From the NCBI GenBank assembly GCA_051881715.1, contig JBJEQK010000061.1:1-14400 (forward strand): a DNA stretch of 14,400 nucleotides, given 5' to 3'. This document shows positions 6,501-14,236 of this stretch, piece after piece. Both the position numbers and the translations under genes were made by a program. Every line of letters begins with the position of its first letter. Within the stretch, counting starts at the first letter, position 1. The notes under the pieces are model-generated. The model saw nothing but the letters and a program-made list of their open reading frames with translations, was not told the origin of the DNA and searched no databases. The DNA comes from UBA1425 sp051881715 (GTDB lineage Bacteria > Bacillota > Clostridia > Oscillospirales > Acutalibacteraceae).

Positions 6501-7369
6501 TGCGCCGAAACGGTAACGGTATGCGCTTTGCCGTCATTGTCCACGGTACAGTCCGTCCCGCCGTCTACCAGCACGGGATAGTCGGCGGCGGCGATGATCT
6601 GCACCCGCTCGGAAACGCAGGGCACGGTATAGCTTTCGGTGTCCCGTGCAAAGTCTGACAGGATATTCACCCCGTCCGACAGCACGGACAGCGCCGAAAG
6701 GGTCGGCACACGCTCAACCTGCAGGGCGTATGTCTGAATCTGCGTATAGCCCTTCCCGTCCGTATAGAACGCTTCGAGGGTAAAGCTTTTTCCCTGCATC
6801 CCCTCGGAAAGCAACGCAGTCAGACTGACATTTTGACTGTTCCAGCTGCGGGATACTTCAGACCTGTCCACCCCGTCGGTGCCCACATAGCAGGTGCGCA
6901 GCCGGGTTTGCGTGCTGTCGGGCACGTCACCGATCTGTGCATACAGATACACGCCCGCACTGCCCACATGGTCGGGAACAGACACCACGGCGGTATTTTC
7001 GCCGTAGTGCGCCGGGTACGCCTTTTTATTTGCGTCCAATAGCGCCACGCTTTGGAACCAATTCCCCTGCGGCAGTTCCACGTCGATTCGGCAGTCCGCC
7101 GAAACGGAAACCGTCCCCTCGGTACGGCGGCAGTCCTCCCCAACACAGAAGGTGTACTCCCCCGCCGCAACGTGCGCCGTGCCGCCGTCGATCGCCGTCT
7201 CATGGCCGTCGGCGTCGGTCATCGTCCCGCACAGGCTCTCTCCCTGCGCCGTAAAAGAGACGGTGTACTGTTCATCCGCCGCCTGCGGCTGCTGCGCATT
7301 CATCGGCGATGCCAGCGTAAAAAACAGGCTCAACAGCCACGAGATCATTTTTTGGATCCGACAAAGCAT
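3515..7369 (-). CDS. Secreted beta-propeller protein with C-terminal dockerin
   Basis: This is a 1284-residue exported protein. A signal peptide (1 to about 25, MNA-QQ cleavage) is followed by beta-rich domains. Cadherin-like beta-sandwiches lie at about 225-300 and 502-598 (both open LSAL.VL.DG), and a PEGA-like stretch at 600-675. A PQQ-type beta-propeller spans about 688-1120, starting at WPSFRADAYNNGV with blades such as LYKLDAASGAIL. A Big_3-like Ig domain spans 1125-1215, and a type I dockerin 1218-1284. The dockerin has two calcium loops (D1222/D1224/D1226/D1233 and D1256/N1258/D1260/D1267). The start at 7369 has AGGAGG seven bases upstream; the 26-residue extension overlaps the previous gene. 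About 33 cysteines in the mature part is unusual. No carbohydrate-active domain is recognised, so a scaffold, sensing or binding role is more likely than catalysis. It is the last gene of the operon, 14 bases after the transglutaminase-like gene. Confidence 0.88.
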   Translation of the reverse strand: MLCRIQKMISWLLSLFFTLASPMNAQQPQAADEQYTVSFTAQGESLCGTMTDADGHETAIDGGTAHVAAGEYTFCVGEDCRRTEGTVSVSADCRIDVELPQGNWFQSVALLDANKKAYPAHYGENTAVVSVPDHVGSAGVYLYAQIGDVPDSTQTRLRTCYVGTDGVDRSEVSRSWNSQNVSLTALLSEGMQGKSFTLEAFYTDGKGYTQIQTYALQVERVPTLSALSVLSDGVNILSDFARDTESYTVPCVSERVQIIAAADYPVLVDGGTDCTVDNDGKAHTVTVSAQGKEKTYTICLEKKDGVYLTLLSPQGAEVQLQTANGQTLTPVSPQVYRVIPGVRYQYAAVKDDIYGVFVPLTLTEDSVVQAKEPLCTDALSDFRLYDRSGAAVRCAYVPDEPFTAGNHRYTFTVSDTAGALYAQATAAEGYTVCALYRAQSADGGEKTVEIANPVSDTGAATYLALCLARTGCTQTVCLRLSRWEGETQYYQQYTVVLRRELHLSALEVLADGQTIPLRDADGSVVSFDRDVTAYDLHIPETAAQITLSAACTDAHYICTVNGDAMGENHTISTDTETIEICVYHEDPLAKEKTYTLHIVRQPTVRLRFGTAPENACVFLVYERDGKSVALQDGSFPVCPGEQYTYTVTASGYVGKKVSFTAPQTDSVFTVALEKAPEADTLPDLDAQWPSFRADAYNNGVTAAKTPVSAEETVLYWAQKLGDGTESQACGCPILVDGCVYTYAGTTLYKLDAASGAILQTGQMDHASGFAINTPTYAAGMLFVALADGTVQAFHAQTLEPLWIYRDALGGQPNSPIAYADGYIYTGFWLGETQDANYVCLSVTDEDPTRQDEEKLPSWTYTHTGGFYWSGAYVTDNFMLVTTDDGETGTTKGYAQLLSIDPHTGILLDSVTMPQPGDIRSGVMYDSQTDACYFTSKGGWFGKIHVSADGTADRESLQCLPLQNGSTDGSPAMSTSTPTVCGGRAYIGVSGSSQFGNYSGHNITVIDLARMEIAYTVPVQGYPQSSAMLTTAYDSGDGTVYVYFFDNCLPGKLRILRDKPGQTKAQETVTETYVQDGKTYTCAVAPALFTPCGAHAQYTVCSPIADENGTIYFKNDAGYLFALGSAPTKLTVTAQPNKLTYRQSETFDPSGMQVTASFANGTVRDVTNYVTWSKAALCADDTEFQLRLPYVLYHDGAYGAGTTFPEPTVTLSLQILPQYTAGDVDGDGSVTVADADLVYACHNALCTLTSEQLRRADMNGDGRVNALDAALLYALVRQQGYSGES
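3518..3718 (-). other. Dockerin type I module (within the propeller gene)
   Basis: Two duplicated F-hand segments, GDVDGDGSVTVADADLVYA and ADMNGDGRVNALDAALLYA, are separated by a short linker. Calcium ligands are intact apart from Arg at the seventh loop position of the second copy. The residues at loop positions 10 and 11, which set cohesin specificity, are Val-Ala and Ala-Leu instead of the Ser-Thr of Clostridium thermocellum. This suggests a Ruminococcus-like cohesin partner encoded elsewhere. Confidence 0.85.
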
Positions 7370-7376
7370 CCCGCTT

Positions 7377-7382
7377 CCTCCT
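7377..7382 (-). promoter_or_regulatory. Ribosome binding site of the dockerin gene
   Basis: A perfect AGGAGG on the minus strand lies seven bases before the ATG at 7369, inside the 14-base gap after the transglutaminase-like gene. It shows that the true start is internal to the longer open frame that begins at 7447. Confidence 0.8.
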
Positions 7383-7383
7383 C

Positions 7384-9339
7384 TCAATATAAACAGTCCC
7401 AGAAACGGTGACGCAGTTTTTGCAAGGGCTTCGCCGACTGTTTGCACTGCGCCACGGTCTGCTGTACATAGTCCTCCATCCTATCCACGTGTGCCTGCGT
7501 CATGGTATGGTCGCTGAACAGCGCTTCTTGCCGCAAGGTCTGTGCCTCGGTGTCGGGCACGGAAACATCACTTTTTTCCTGCACATACGCCGCATAGGAA
7601 AACAGTGCGGGAATCTTTTCCTTGGGATTCATGGCTCGGATCGTGCGCTGACGTTTGCGGAAAAGCAGTCTGCGCAGAAGCAGAACAGCCACCAGTACGA
7701 GCAGCGCCGCACCGCCTGAACCTGCGAACACTGCGCCGTAGGACGGGGTATATACCGCCGTTTCCTGCTGCAAGGGCGACTGCGGGCGCTGGATCTGCGC
7801 CTGCTCGGGCGGCGTCTGCGCATCCTCTGTTCTCTGCTCGTAGAATGTGCGCTCCGTCCGGGTCAGCTCCGGCAGTGTCTCCAGCGGAATCCAGCCGATG
7901 CCGTCCAGGTAATACTCCGCCCATGCGTGGGCATCCGACCGTTTGACCGTCCCGCTTTCAGCGATATATCCCTCCGCATACCGCGCCGGGATGCCCAGAT
8001 AGCGCAGCATCAGCACCGATGCGGTGGCAAACATTGCATCGTTTCCACCCTCGGCCTGCTCCAAAAACCATGCCGCCGCATCCGAACCGCTGAACGGCTG
8101 TGCCGTTTTTGTGTGGGTATACTGTTGGAACCAGTCCAGCACGAAGCAGATCTTGTCCGCAAGAGCTGCGCTTTTCACCTCGTCCTTGATCTGCCGCTCC
8201 AGCGCCGCCGCCGTGCTCTCCGGGACGTCCAGCGCCGTAGCGTACACAAACTGCGCATAGGCACGCTCGCACTGCATATACATCCCGTCCGCCGAGCCGT
8301 TCTGCGCCAGCTTCCGCTGGGCGGCAAACAGCGCCGCTTTATCGTAAACGGGCATCTGTGCCGTGTAGGTTTCTGCCTTCGCAACCAGCGTTTCCCGGAT
8401 ATATTCCGGCCGCAGGAGATCGTCTGCCCGGCAGACTGTCGGCAAAAATGCATACTGTTTGCAGGCGGACAGATTCGTCACCTGTACGCTCTGCGTTTCA
8501 AAGCCACCCACCGCCTGCAGGGCACGCATCGTCTGGGTAGAGCTGTAAAAGTCGTATTCGTGCAGCCAGTAGAAAAGATCGGCGTATTCCGAAAGGGTCG
8601 CGTTGTCCAGCGCTGTCCAGCGCACACCGTCAAAAACGTCGCCGACAAACCCCCGCAGATACACGCTCTGCGGCGTCTGCATCTGCACTTGAAGGGCGGC
8701 ATCGTCCGTTTGCGCCGATGCCGTATCTCGGCGCAGGTCGCCCTCAGGCAGCGGGTCATTCTTTTCGTACCGCAGGCTGTGCAGTTCCCGCTGTAAGCAG
8801 GCTTGGATGCGTTCGTTCGGCACAGAAGGCTTTGCGGCAAACACGGCCGCACACACCAGCGCGACGGAAAGCGTCAGCGACAGCGTGCGAAGCAGAAAGC
8901 TTTTGGCACCGACACGCTGCGTCATGGACAGCAAAAAGCCGCACAAAAAAAGGAGCAGACCCGGCACAGAATGGAAAAGACCGAACCCGTACCCCAGCAC
9001 CACGCACAGTCCCGGGAAGCAGGATACGACCGTCTTTTTTTCATGCACGGCATACCAAAAGATCAGCGCAAACACCAAGCTCAGCGCCGATGCGGCAAAA
9101 ATATAGTCTCTGTTTTGCACGCAGGCAAACAGCAGATGGATTCTCCCCGTCTTTCTCGTCAGAAACAAAAGGAAAGCGTTTTCCAGCTGCAACAGCCCGT
9201 TCCACGGCGAAGAAAAGGTATTCGTACAGTCCGCAGTGTCCACGGCAGACAAAAAGCTCAGCAGACTTCCGACCGTCATCGCCAAAACGATGACCGCCTC
9301 GGAAAGTCGTTTTTGTATTTTACTGTCTTTTTGCATCAT
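7384..9339 (-). CDS. Membrane transglutaminase-like protein, nucleophile Cys replaced by Asp
   Basis: This 651-residue protein has the TgpA-like plan. About five N-terminal membrane segments (13-33, 78-98, 102-121, 124-140, 147-168) precede a long outside region with a transglutaminase-core fold (about 400-490). A membrane segment follows (541-560), then a cytoplasmic DUF4129-like tail. The core motif GIPARYAEGY (449-458) and the HAWAEYYLDGIGWIPLE segment (H471, E487) are well kept. The position normally held by the nucleophile Cys in G-x-C-x-x-F-A is D434 (GGNDAMFA, codon GAT). It is therefore probably not a classical protease or transglutaminase and may bind peptides or use other chemistry. 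It starts with ATGA overlapping the DUF58 stop, with AGGAG upstream. With MoxR and DUF58 it forms a known recurrent gene trio. Confidence 0.9.
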   Translation of the reverse strand: MMQKDSKIQKRLSEAVIVLAMTVGSLLSFLSAVDTADCTNTFSSPWNGLLQLENAFLLFLTRKTGRIHLLFACVQNRDYIFAASALSLVFALIFWYAVHEKKTVVSCFPGLCVVLGYGFGLFHSVPGLLLFLCGFLLSMTQRVGAKSFLLRTLSLTLSVALVCAAVFAAKPSVPNERIQACLQRELHSLRYEKNDPLPEGDLRRDTASAQTDDAALQVQMQTPQSVYLRGFVGDVFDGVRWTALDNATLSEYADLFYWLHEYDFYSSTQTMRALQAVGGFETQSVQVTNLSACKQYAFLPTVCRADDLLRPEYIRETLVAKAETYTAQMPVYDKAALFAAQRKLAQNGSADGMYMQCERAYAQFVYATALDVPESTAAALERQIKDEVKSAALADKICFVLDWFQQYTHTKTAQPFSGSDAAAWFLEQAEGGNDAMFATASVLMLRYLGIPARYAEGYIAESGTVKRSDAHAWAEYYLDGIGWIPLETLPELTRTERTFYEQRTEDAQTPPEQAQIQRPQSPLQQETAVYTPSYGAVFAGSGGAALLVLVAVLLLRRLLFRKRQRTIRAMNPKEKIPALFSYAAYVQEKSDVSVPDTEAQTLRQEALFSDHTMTQAHVDRMEDYVQQTVAQCKQSAKPLQKLRHRFWDCLY

Positions 9340-10442
9340 AGTTCCAGCTCCTGCAAGGGATGATCCGGCAGTATTTGCAGCTCACCTGCCTGCGCATCGC
9401 AGTGAATGCACACGGCTTGATCGTTCGGCTCAGGTTGGTGCACGGAAAAATACAGCACTCGTCCCCGTCCGACTGCCTGCGGCAGAGGCGAAGCCGGCGT
9501 GTCTCTGCGGATCGCCTCTAAAATGCGGAAATGGATGTCCTCCGCCGACGCTTCCTCGCACAGAGCATCCGCATCCGTGGGGTTGGCGCAAAAGCGGAAC
9601 CGCACACCGCTGTCCTGCAGTGCACAGCACACCGACGCCACCGCCTGCGCCACGGCGTCCGCCAGCACAGGCTCCTGCACACTGCCGGACGGATCCCAGT
9701 ACACCAGCAGGGTGTCTCTCTCTTGTGCAGAGCCCTCCCGTGTGATGAGTGTGCCGTACTTTTCCGACAGCTTCCAGTGGATCTGCCGCAGGCTGTCTCC
9801 CGGCTCATAGGCACGCAGTTGGAAGATCTGCGACAGGTCGTCACCTTTTTCCGCAAGCGTCGTCTCTCCCTGCGCACTGCCGCCCAGCGCAAAGGGTCTC
9901 AGCGCCAGCTTCACCGGGTAGATGTCCGGGAAAACAGGCATCCCTGCGGCGGATCCCGTTTCTTTTTTGGACACAGCCGCCACGCCGAAGATATCCGCAA
10001 ACATTATCTGCCGTACGGTCAAGAGCAGATAGCCGCAGTGCTCCGCCGCCGTCTGCAAGGGAATCTGCACCGTTTCATGGGGTGCAAGGCTTGCCGAGCA
10101 GATAAGGGTCTGCTTTTCGTGGGTATAGGTGTTGAGGCATTCCACGACAAAAAAACAGCGAAGCACCGGCACAAAGGAGCCGTTGTGTGCGCAAAGACTG
10201 CCTTCGATGCACTGTTTTTTCTGCACCGTGCCGTCGGGTAGTTGCACCTGCACGCGCATTTGCCGCCGTGCGAGCAGCTGCAAAGCCGCTGTCGCCGCCG
10301 ACAAAACGGGTACCGCCAGACAGATACTCAAAAACACGCCGCTGTCTGTGAACAGCCAAATAAGCAGCAGTATGACCCAAACAGTACCGAGGAAAATCCT
10401 GTTTCGCAGAAAGAATCTGCGCATCTCTTTCTCACTTTGCAT
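9336..10442 (-). CDS. DUF58 membrane protein (VWA-like), MoxR partner
   Basis: This 368-residue protein has two hydrophobic segments near the N-terminus (about 15-31 and 34-57), a beta-rich stretch, and then the DUF58 signature YEPGDSLRQIHWKLSEKYG (212-230). After it, the VWA-like strand LLVYWDPSGS carries DxSxS (D250, S252, S254), a possible metal-ion (MIDAS) site. DUF58 proteins are regularly encoded directly after MoxR ATPases and are thought to be their membrane-associated clients or adaptors. The first ATG overlaps the MoxR stop by 11 bases and has GGAG ten bases upstream. An internal ATG six codons later is a possible alternative. The end overlaps the next gene by four bases. Confidence 0.92.
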   Translation of the reverse strand: MQSEKEMRRFFLRNRIFLGTVWVILLLIWLFTDSGVFLSICLAVPVLSAATAALQLLARRQMRVQVQLPDGTVQKKQCIEGSLCAHNGSFVPVLRCFFVVECLNTYTHEKQTLICSASLAPHETVQIPLQTAAEHCGYLLLTVRQIMFADIFGVAAVSKKETGSAAGMPVFPDIYPVKLALRPFALGGSAQGETTLAEKGDDLSQIFQLRAYEPGDSLRQIHWKLSEKYGTLITREGSAQERDTLLVYWDPSGSVQEPVLADAVAQAVASVCCALQDSGVRFRFCANPTDADALCEEASAEDIHFRILEAIRRDTPASPLPQAVGRGRVLYFSVHQPEPNDQAVCIHCDAQAGELQILPDHPLQELEL

Positions 10443-11376
10443 AGGGTCTTGTCTCCGGGGGCTTAACTTCGTGCAGGATCCGCTCCAAAATCGAACGGGA
10501 ACTGTGCGCTTGCAGACGCGCCTTGCTGTCCGTCACAATGCGGTGGGCACAGACATCGGCAAAAATCTCCTGCACATCCTGCGGCGTCACATAGTCCCGG
10601 CCGTTGAGAAATGCCGTCGCTTTAGCCGCCTTGCAGACTGCCAATGCGCCGCGGGGACTGATGCCCAGCAAAAGCTCCGCATCCGTGCGGGACTGCTGTG
10701 ATAGCTGTGTGATGTAGACATAAATGCTGTCGGCGACAAAGATATTTTCCACCGTGCGGATCATTTCCAAAAGTCCCTGTGCGTTGGTACAGGGGGTCAG
10801 GGAATCCAAGGGATTTTTGTGGTGCCGATCCTTCAAGATGGCGATCTGGCTCTCCATATCGGGGTAACCGATGGACAGGCACATCAGAAAGCGATCCAGC
10901 TGTGCTTGGGGCAGAAGCTGTGTTCCCGCCGCACCGACGGGGTTTTGCGTCGCCAAAACGATGAACGGATCGGGCAGAGGATGGGTCTGTCCGTCCACGG
11001 TCACCTGTCTTTCCTCCATTGCCTCCAGCAGTGCCGACTGCGTTTTGCTGGAGGTGCGGTTGATCTCATCCGCCAGCAAAAGGTTCGTCATCACGGCGCC
11101 CGGCTGATACTGCATCCCGCCGTGTGCCCGGTCAGGCATGGAGTAGCCGATGATGTCCGAGGGCATGGTGTCGGGCGTACACTGTACACGGCGCGCATCC
11201 AGTCCCAGCGTCGCCGCAAATGCCAGCGCCAGCGTGGTTTTGCCCACGCCGGGCACGTCCTCCAAAAGCACATGACCCTGCGCCAAAATTGCCGCAAAAA
11301 CCTTTTTGCTCACCTCGTCCTTGCCCTTGATGACGGAGCGAACCTGTCCGAGAATTTTCTGTGAAAGCTCATACAT
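10432..11376 (-). CDS. MoxR-family AAA+ ATPase
   Basis: This 314-residue cytoplasmic ATPase has the standard length for the family. Walker A is GVGKTT (43-48), Walker B LLLADEINR (99-107, D103/E104), sensor 1 ATQNP (142-146), a candidate arginine finger R162 in QLDRF, and sensor 2 SPRGALAV (R242). MoxR proteins act as chaperone-like remodelling ATPases that mature or load metal-binding VWA-type partners. The DUF58 gene that follows is the expected partner. The ATG at 11376 overlaps the stop of the toroid gene by 8 bases and has GAGGAG eleven bases upstream. All catalytic residues are present, so it should be active. Confidence 0.95.
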   Translation of the reverse strand: MYELSQKILGQVRSVIKGKDEVSKKVFAAILAQGHVLLEDVPGVGKTTLALAFAATLGLDARRVQCTPDTMPSDIIGYSMPDRAHGGMQYQPGAVMTNLLLADEINRTSSKTQSALLEAMEERQVTVDGQTHPLPDPFIVLATQNPVGAAGTQLLPQAQLDRFLMCLSIGYPDMESQIAILKDRHHKNPLDSLTPCTNAQGLLEMIRTVENIFVADSIYVYITQLSQQSRTDAELLLGISPRGALAVCKAAKATAFLNGRDYVTPQDVQEIFADVCAHRIVTDSKARLQAHSSRSILERILHEVKPPETRPYAK

Positions 11377-12445
11377 GATGCTTTTTTCTCCTCATAATAT
11401 AAAATGAAGCACCGAAAGATGCCAAGAATACACCGATCCCCGCCCAGAGCAGGGGGTTTTGAAAAACGCTTTTCTCTGCAGGTTCTATCTGCGAGAAATC
11501 ATACAGCCTCGTGCCGTCGGTGCGCAGTTTCTGCACGGCGATTTGCGCAAGCATCGCCTGCTGTGTGGCGATGAGATTGCCCGAACTGTCGCGCAGCGTG
11601 TGCGCAAAGCTCCCGTCCGACAGGCGGTACTTCTCCAGCGCTTGCAGAAGATCAACATCCCCTTCTGTGAAGCGGGGCGCTGTCTGTGGGTCAAGTCCCA
11701 CGGCACAGAGCGCAATGATGACCTGCGATATGGTCTCGGAGCTTTGGGACGAGAAGTCGCCGAAGGCACTCATGTTTGCCGCTAAATACTCCAGCGCATT
11801 CTCCACAGCCTGTGCGGCGTCCTGTCTGTCCGTGTGGGCAGAAAGTGCCTGCACCGCCATGGCAGTGATGTCCGCATCGGAGCTGTCCTTGCCCAGACCG
11901 AAGCCGCCGTCCGTGTTCTGCGCTTGCAGAATGCATTGCAGCAGATCCTCCCGGGTGTAGCGGCTGTCTGCGGGAACGGAATACGGCTTGCTGTCCAGCG
12001 TGATGAGGGCAAAAATACAGGCATTGACCCCCTGCGCCGTCCAGTCGCCGGAGAAATTATAGGTGCCGTCCGCAATCAGATCGGCGCCGAACGCCGTTGG
12101 ATCCTTGCCCAGCGCCGTTGCCGTCAGGGCGATGCGGTGCCATCGGGTCGCATTGTTTTCCCCAAAGCCGCCGTCCTGCCTGTAGGCATCGCGCACATAC
12201 TTTTCCAGCCGCCTGCTGTAGGCGGCAAAGTCGGCATCCAGTCCTGCCAGCGCATACGCCATCGCCAGCCAGTCCGAGGCAGACGTCCCCGCCGGGAACA
12301 GCGTCTCGCTTTTTAAGATTTTGTCCGTTCCCGAGATCGAGACCACGCCCTGTGCCGTCTGCCGAAGCTCGTCCGATTCCGAAAAAGCGAACACAGGCTG
12401 TGTCAAAATGCAAAGGCACAGAAAAAACACAATTATTCTTTTCAT
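11369..12445 (-). CDS. Secreted, membrane-anchored alpha/alpha-toroid (prenyltransferase-like repeat) protein
   Basis: This is a 358-residue protein with a signal peptide (1-20, ending VFA-F) and a C-terminal membrane segment (331-350) followed by RRKK, so the body faces outside. The body has repeated helix pairs of the prenyltransferase/squalene-oxidase-repeat type: SDWLAMAYALAGLD, RWHRIALTATALGKD, NACIFALITLDS, DADITAMAVQALSAH, ETISQVIIALCAVGLD and ATQQAMLAQIAVQKL. DGGFG motifs lie at 91-95 and 179-183. No DxDD or metal-binding residues of true terpene cyclases or prenyltransferases were seen, so a binding role is likely. The same fold forms the N-terminal half of transcobalamin and intrinsic factor. 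Its start codon overlaps the DUF4430 stop (ATGA), with AGGAGG seven bases upstream. A 14-residue N-terminal extension is possible but not favoured. Confidence 0.85.
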   Translation of the reverse strand: MKRIIVFFLCLCILTQPVFAFSESDELRQTAQGVVSISGTDKILKSETLFPAGTSASDWLAMAYALAGLDADFAAYSRRLEKYVRDAYRQDGGFGENNATRWHRIALTATALGKDPTAFGADLIADGTYNFSGDWTAQGVNACIFALITLDSKPYSVPADSRYTREDLLQCILQAQNTDGGFGLGKDSSDADITAMAVQALSAHTDRQDAAQAVENALEYLAANMSAFGDFSSQSSETISQVIIALCAVGLDPQTAPRFTEGDVDLLQALEKYRLSDGSFAHTLRDSSGNLIATQQAMLAQIAVQKLRTDGTRLYDFSQIEPAEKSVFQNPLLWAGIGVFLASFGASFYIMRRKKHHV

Positions 12446-14205
12446 GCCGCATCCTCCTCTTTTTTCGTTGTGTGGCAAACGCTGCATTCATAATAGGTTT
12501 CGCCGTGTGCATCCGTTTTTTCCACCCAGCTGTGTTCCAGCGGGGTATACACGCCGTCTCGCCAAATGCCGCAGTAGCCGCCCAGATTGCCCATCCCGCC
12601 GCCGGAAGTATCGAAGCCGCCGATATCCTTGCCCCATGCCAGCGTAAAGCTGACCGTGAGCACATCGCCGGGATTCAGATAGCAGTTCTCCATCCCTGTG
12701 CCGGGATAGAGGGCTTGACCAATACTGTACATCCACCCGGAGCCCATGGTATAGTCATATTCGCCGAGGCTGTCTCTGTCCTGCTGTGCCGTATTGGGTG
12801 TGATGCCGTCCCGCAGGATCAGTTCCCACAGCGCCTCCGGCACAGCGGCGCCTTTGCACATATCCCCTCTGGAGATACGCTTTAAATAGAATCCGACCGT
12901 TGTATTGCCCTCATATTCACAGGTATAACCACAGTTTTCCAGCATCCGCAGCAGTACCTGCGCTGCATTTTCACCCGAATGCACAGTCACTGTTTCCTGC
13001 TCCAAAACGTCCAGTCCCACCGTGGTTGCGTCCAGAACCACCGTGACTTCGCCGCTCTGTTCCCCCTCGGGGATGCGGCGGTAGGTGAGCGTGTAGGTGC
13101 GAAACGCCGAGTTTCCCGCACTGTCCCACGCCAGCACCGTCACGGTGTGCGTTTCCTCGTCCCCCACATTGGGCGGGTCGAAGTACAGCGAATAGATATA
13201 GGATGCGGCGCCGGCGGTTTGAGGGTCATAGACCTCCCTGCCGTCCAGACACACGCAGATGCCGTCTGCGTAGATGGGCGCGCCCTTCGCCGTTTTGGCG
13301 GTGACGATAAAGTTGTAACGGCTGTTTGAAGTGGTATTGGACGCCTTATCGTCCAGATTGGTTTCGATCACGGGCGGCTCCTCGCCGATTTGGGGATTTT
13401 CCGGGGAGGCTTTCTGCGCTTCGACCTGCACGGTGAAGCGTTTTTCGGAAACAACGCTGTCCCCTTGTTTGACATACAGCGTCAGATAATGCACGCCCAC
13501 CGTCAGAGACGGGCGATACCAAACACCATCGGGGGAAAGGTAGCGTCCCGTATCCTCCCCTGCGCTGTACAGATGTACCCGCAGGGAATAGCCGTCCGTG
13601 TCCCCCGCCAAATACGCCTGAAAGGAAAACTTGCCGTCCGTCAGCTCAGACAGGGTGACAAGCCTGTCGGACAGATCCGTCACAAGGGTGGGCTTTTTCT
13701 CCTGCGGTTCCTCCTGCGCAGGCTCCGTCGTCCCCGTCGTTGTCTCTGTGCGGGAAGGCGGCGTATACGGTTTCGTGGTCGTCGTCTGCGGCTGCGTTGT
13801 TGTCTGCGGTGCAGAGGTGGTCGGCGCAGTCGAGGAGAAGCCGAAAAGCGCGGAGGTGCTTGCCGTCTGCGCCGCGCGCAATCCCCCGCTTTGCCGAAAG
13901 CCCGTCACCGTCTCGGCGGAGCGCTGTGTTTCGCCCGCCGATGTCCTCGGCGCCGTTTTCACTGTTTCCGAGGAGGATGTGCCCACAGTCGCGCTTTCTT
14001 CGGAAAGCGCCGTGGCGAGTTGAGTCTCCCGGCGTGTCGTTTCCCCGGCGATCTTTTGGCTCTGCGCCGCAGTGATCTGCGCCTCGGCCTGAAAGGGGTT
14101 GTGGGGCAGTCTCGTTTTGGCGCCGTGAAATGCCAAATATCCGCCCAAAACCAGAAAAAGGGACAGCAGCACACTCACAGAGCTGTACACTGCTTTTCTG
14201 CGCAT
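12442..14205 (-). CDS. Surface protein with Ig-like domains and a DUF4430 (transcobalamin C-terminal-like) domain
   Basis: This is a 587-residue exported protein. A signal anchor (9-26) is followed by a Ser/Thr/Gln-rich, probably extended stalk (about 50-170) with TTTQPQTTTT-type runs. Two beta-sandwich regions follow (about 171-262 and 290-378; the second has WDSAGNSAFRTYTLTY). A DUF4430 domain lies at about 385-530, with the conserved GSGWMYSIGQ (488-497) and LNPGDVLTVSFTLAWG. DUF4430 resembles the beta domain that caps the ligand in transcobalamin. The end (557-578) has HSW and YYECSVC, half of a zinc-ribbon-like H..W/C..C unit (H558, C574, C577). The start at 14205 has AGGAGG seven bases upstream. 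The stop overlaps the toroid gene by four bases. The ligand is unknown. Confidence 0.85.
   Translation of the reverse strand: MRRKAVYSSVSVLLSLFLVLGGYLAFHGAKTRLPHNPFQAEAQITAAQSQKIAGETTRRETQLATALSEESATVGTSSSETVKTAPRTSAGETQRSAETVTGFRQSGGLRAAQTASTSALFGFSSTAPTTSAPQTTTQPQTTTTKPYTPPSRTETTTGTTEPAQEEPQEKKPTLVTDLSDRLVTLSELTDGKFSFQAYLAGDTDGYSLRVHLYSAGEDTGRYLSPDGVWYRPSLTVGVHYLTLYVKQGDSVVSEKRFTVQVEAQKASPENPQIGEEPPVIETNLDDKASNTTSNSRYNFIVTAKTAKGAPIYADGICVCLDGREVYDPQTAGAASYIYSLYFDPPNVGDEETHTVTVLAWDSAGNSAFRTYTLTYRRIPEGEQSGEVTVVLDATTVGLDVLEQETVTVHSGENAAQVLLRMLENCGYTCEYEGNTTVGFYLKRISRGDMCKGAAVPEALWELILRDGITPNTAQQDRDSLGEYDYTMGSGWMYSIGQALYPGTGMENCYLNPGDVLTVSFTLAWGKDIGGFDTSGGGMGNLGGYCGIWRDGVYTPLEHSWVEKTDAHGETYYECSVCHTTKKEEDAA
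12453..12458 (-). promoter_or_regulatory. Ribosome binding site of the toroid gene
   Basis: AGGAGG on the minus strand, within the last codons of the DUF4430 gene, is seven bases before the ATG at 12445. It fixes the start so that a proper signal peptide begins at MKRIIVFFLC. Confidence 0.75.
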
Positions 14206-14236
14206 TTCTGTCCCTCCTATATTACGCCTAAATTAC

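Noticed and set aside
3647..6658. A 1003-codon open frame on the plus strand, opposite the dockerin gene
   Set aside because: It is fully antisense to a well-supported domain-rich gene, has no recognisable motifs and an Arg/Gly/His-rich composition typical of a GC-rich shadow frame.
10432..10442. The 11-base overlap of MoxR and DUF58 as a frameshift or sequencing error
   Set aside because: Both genes have complete, normal-length products and the overlap matches the coupled style of the rest of the operon.
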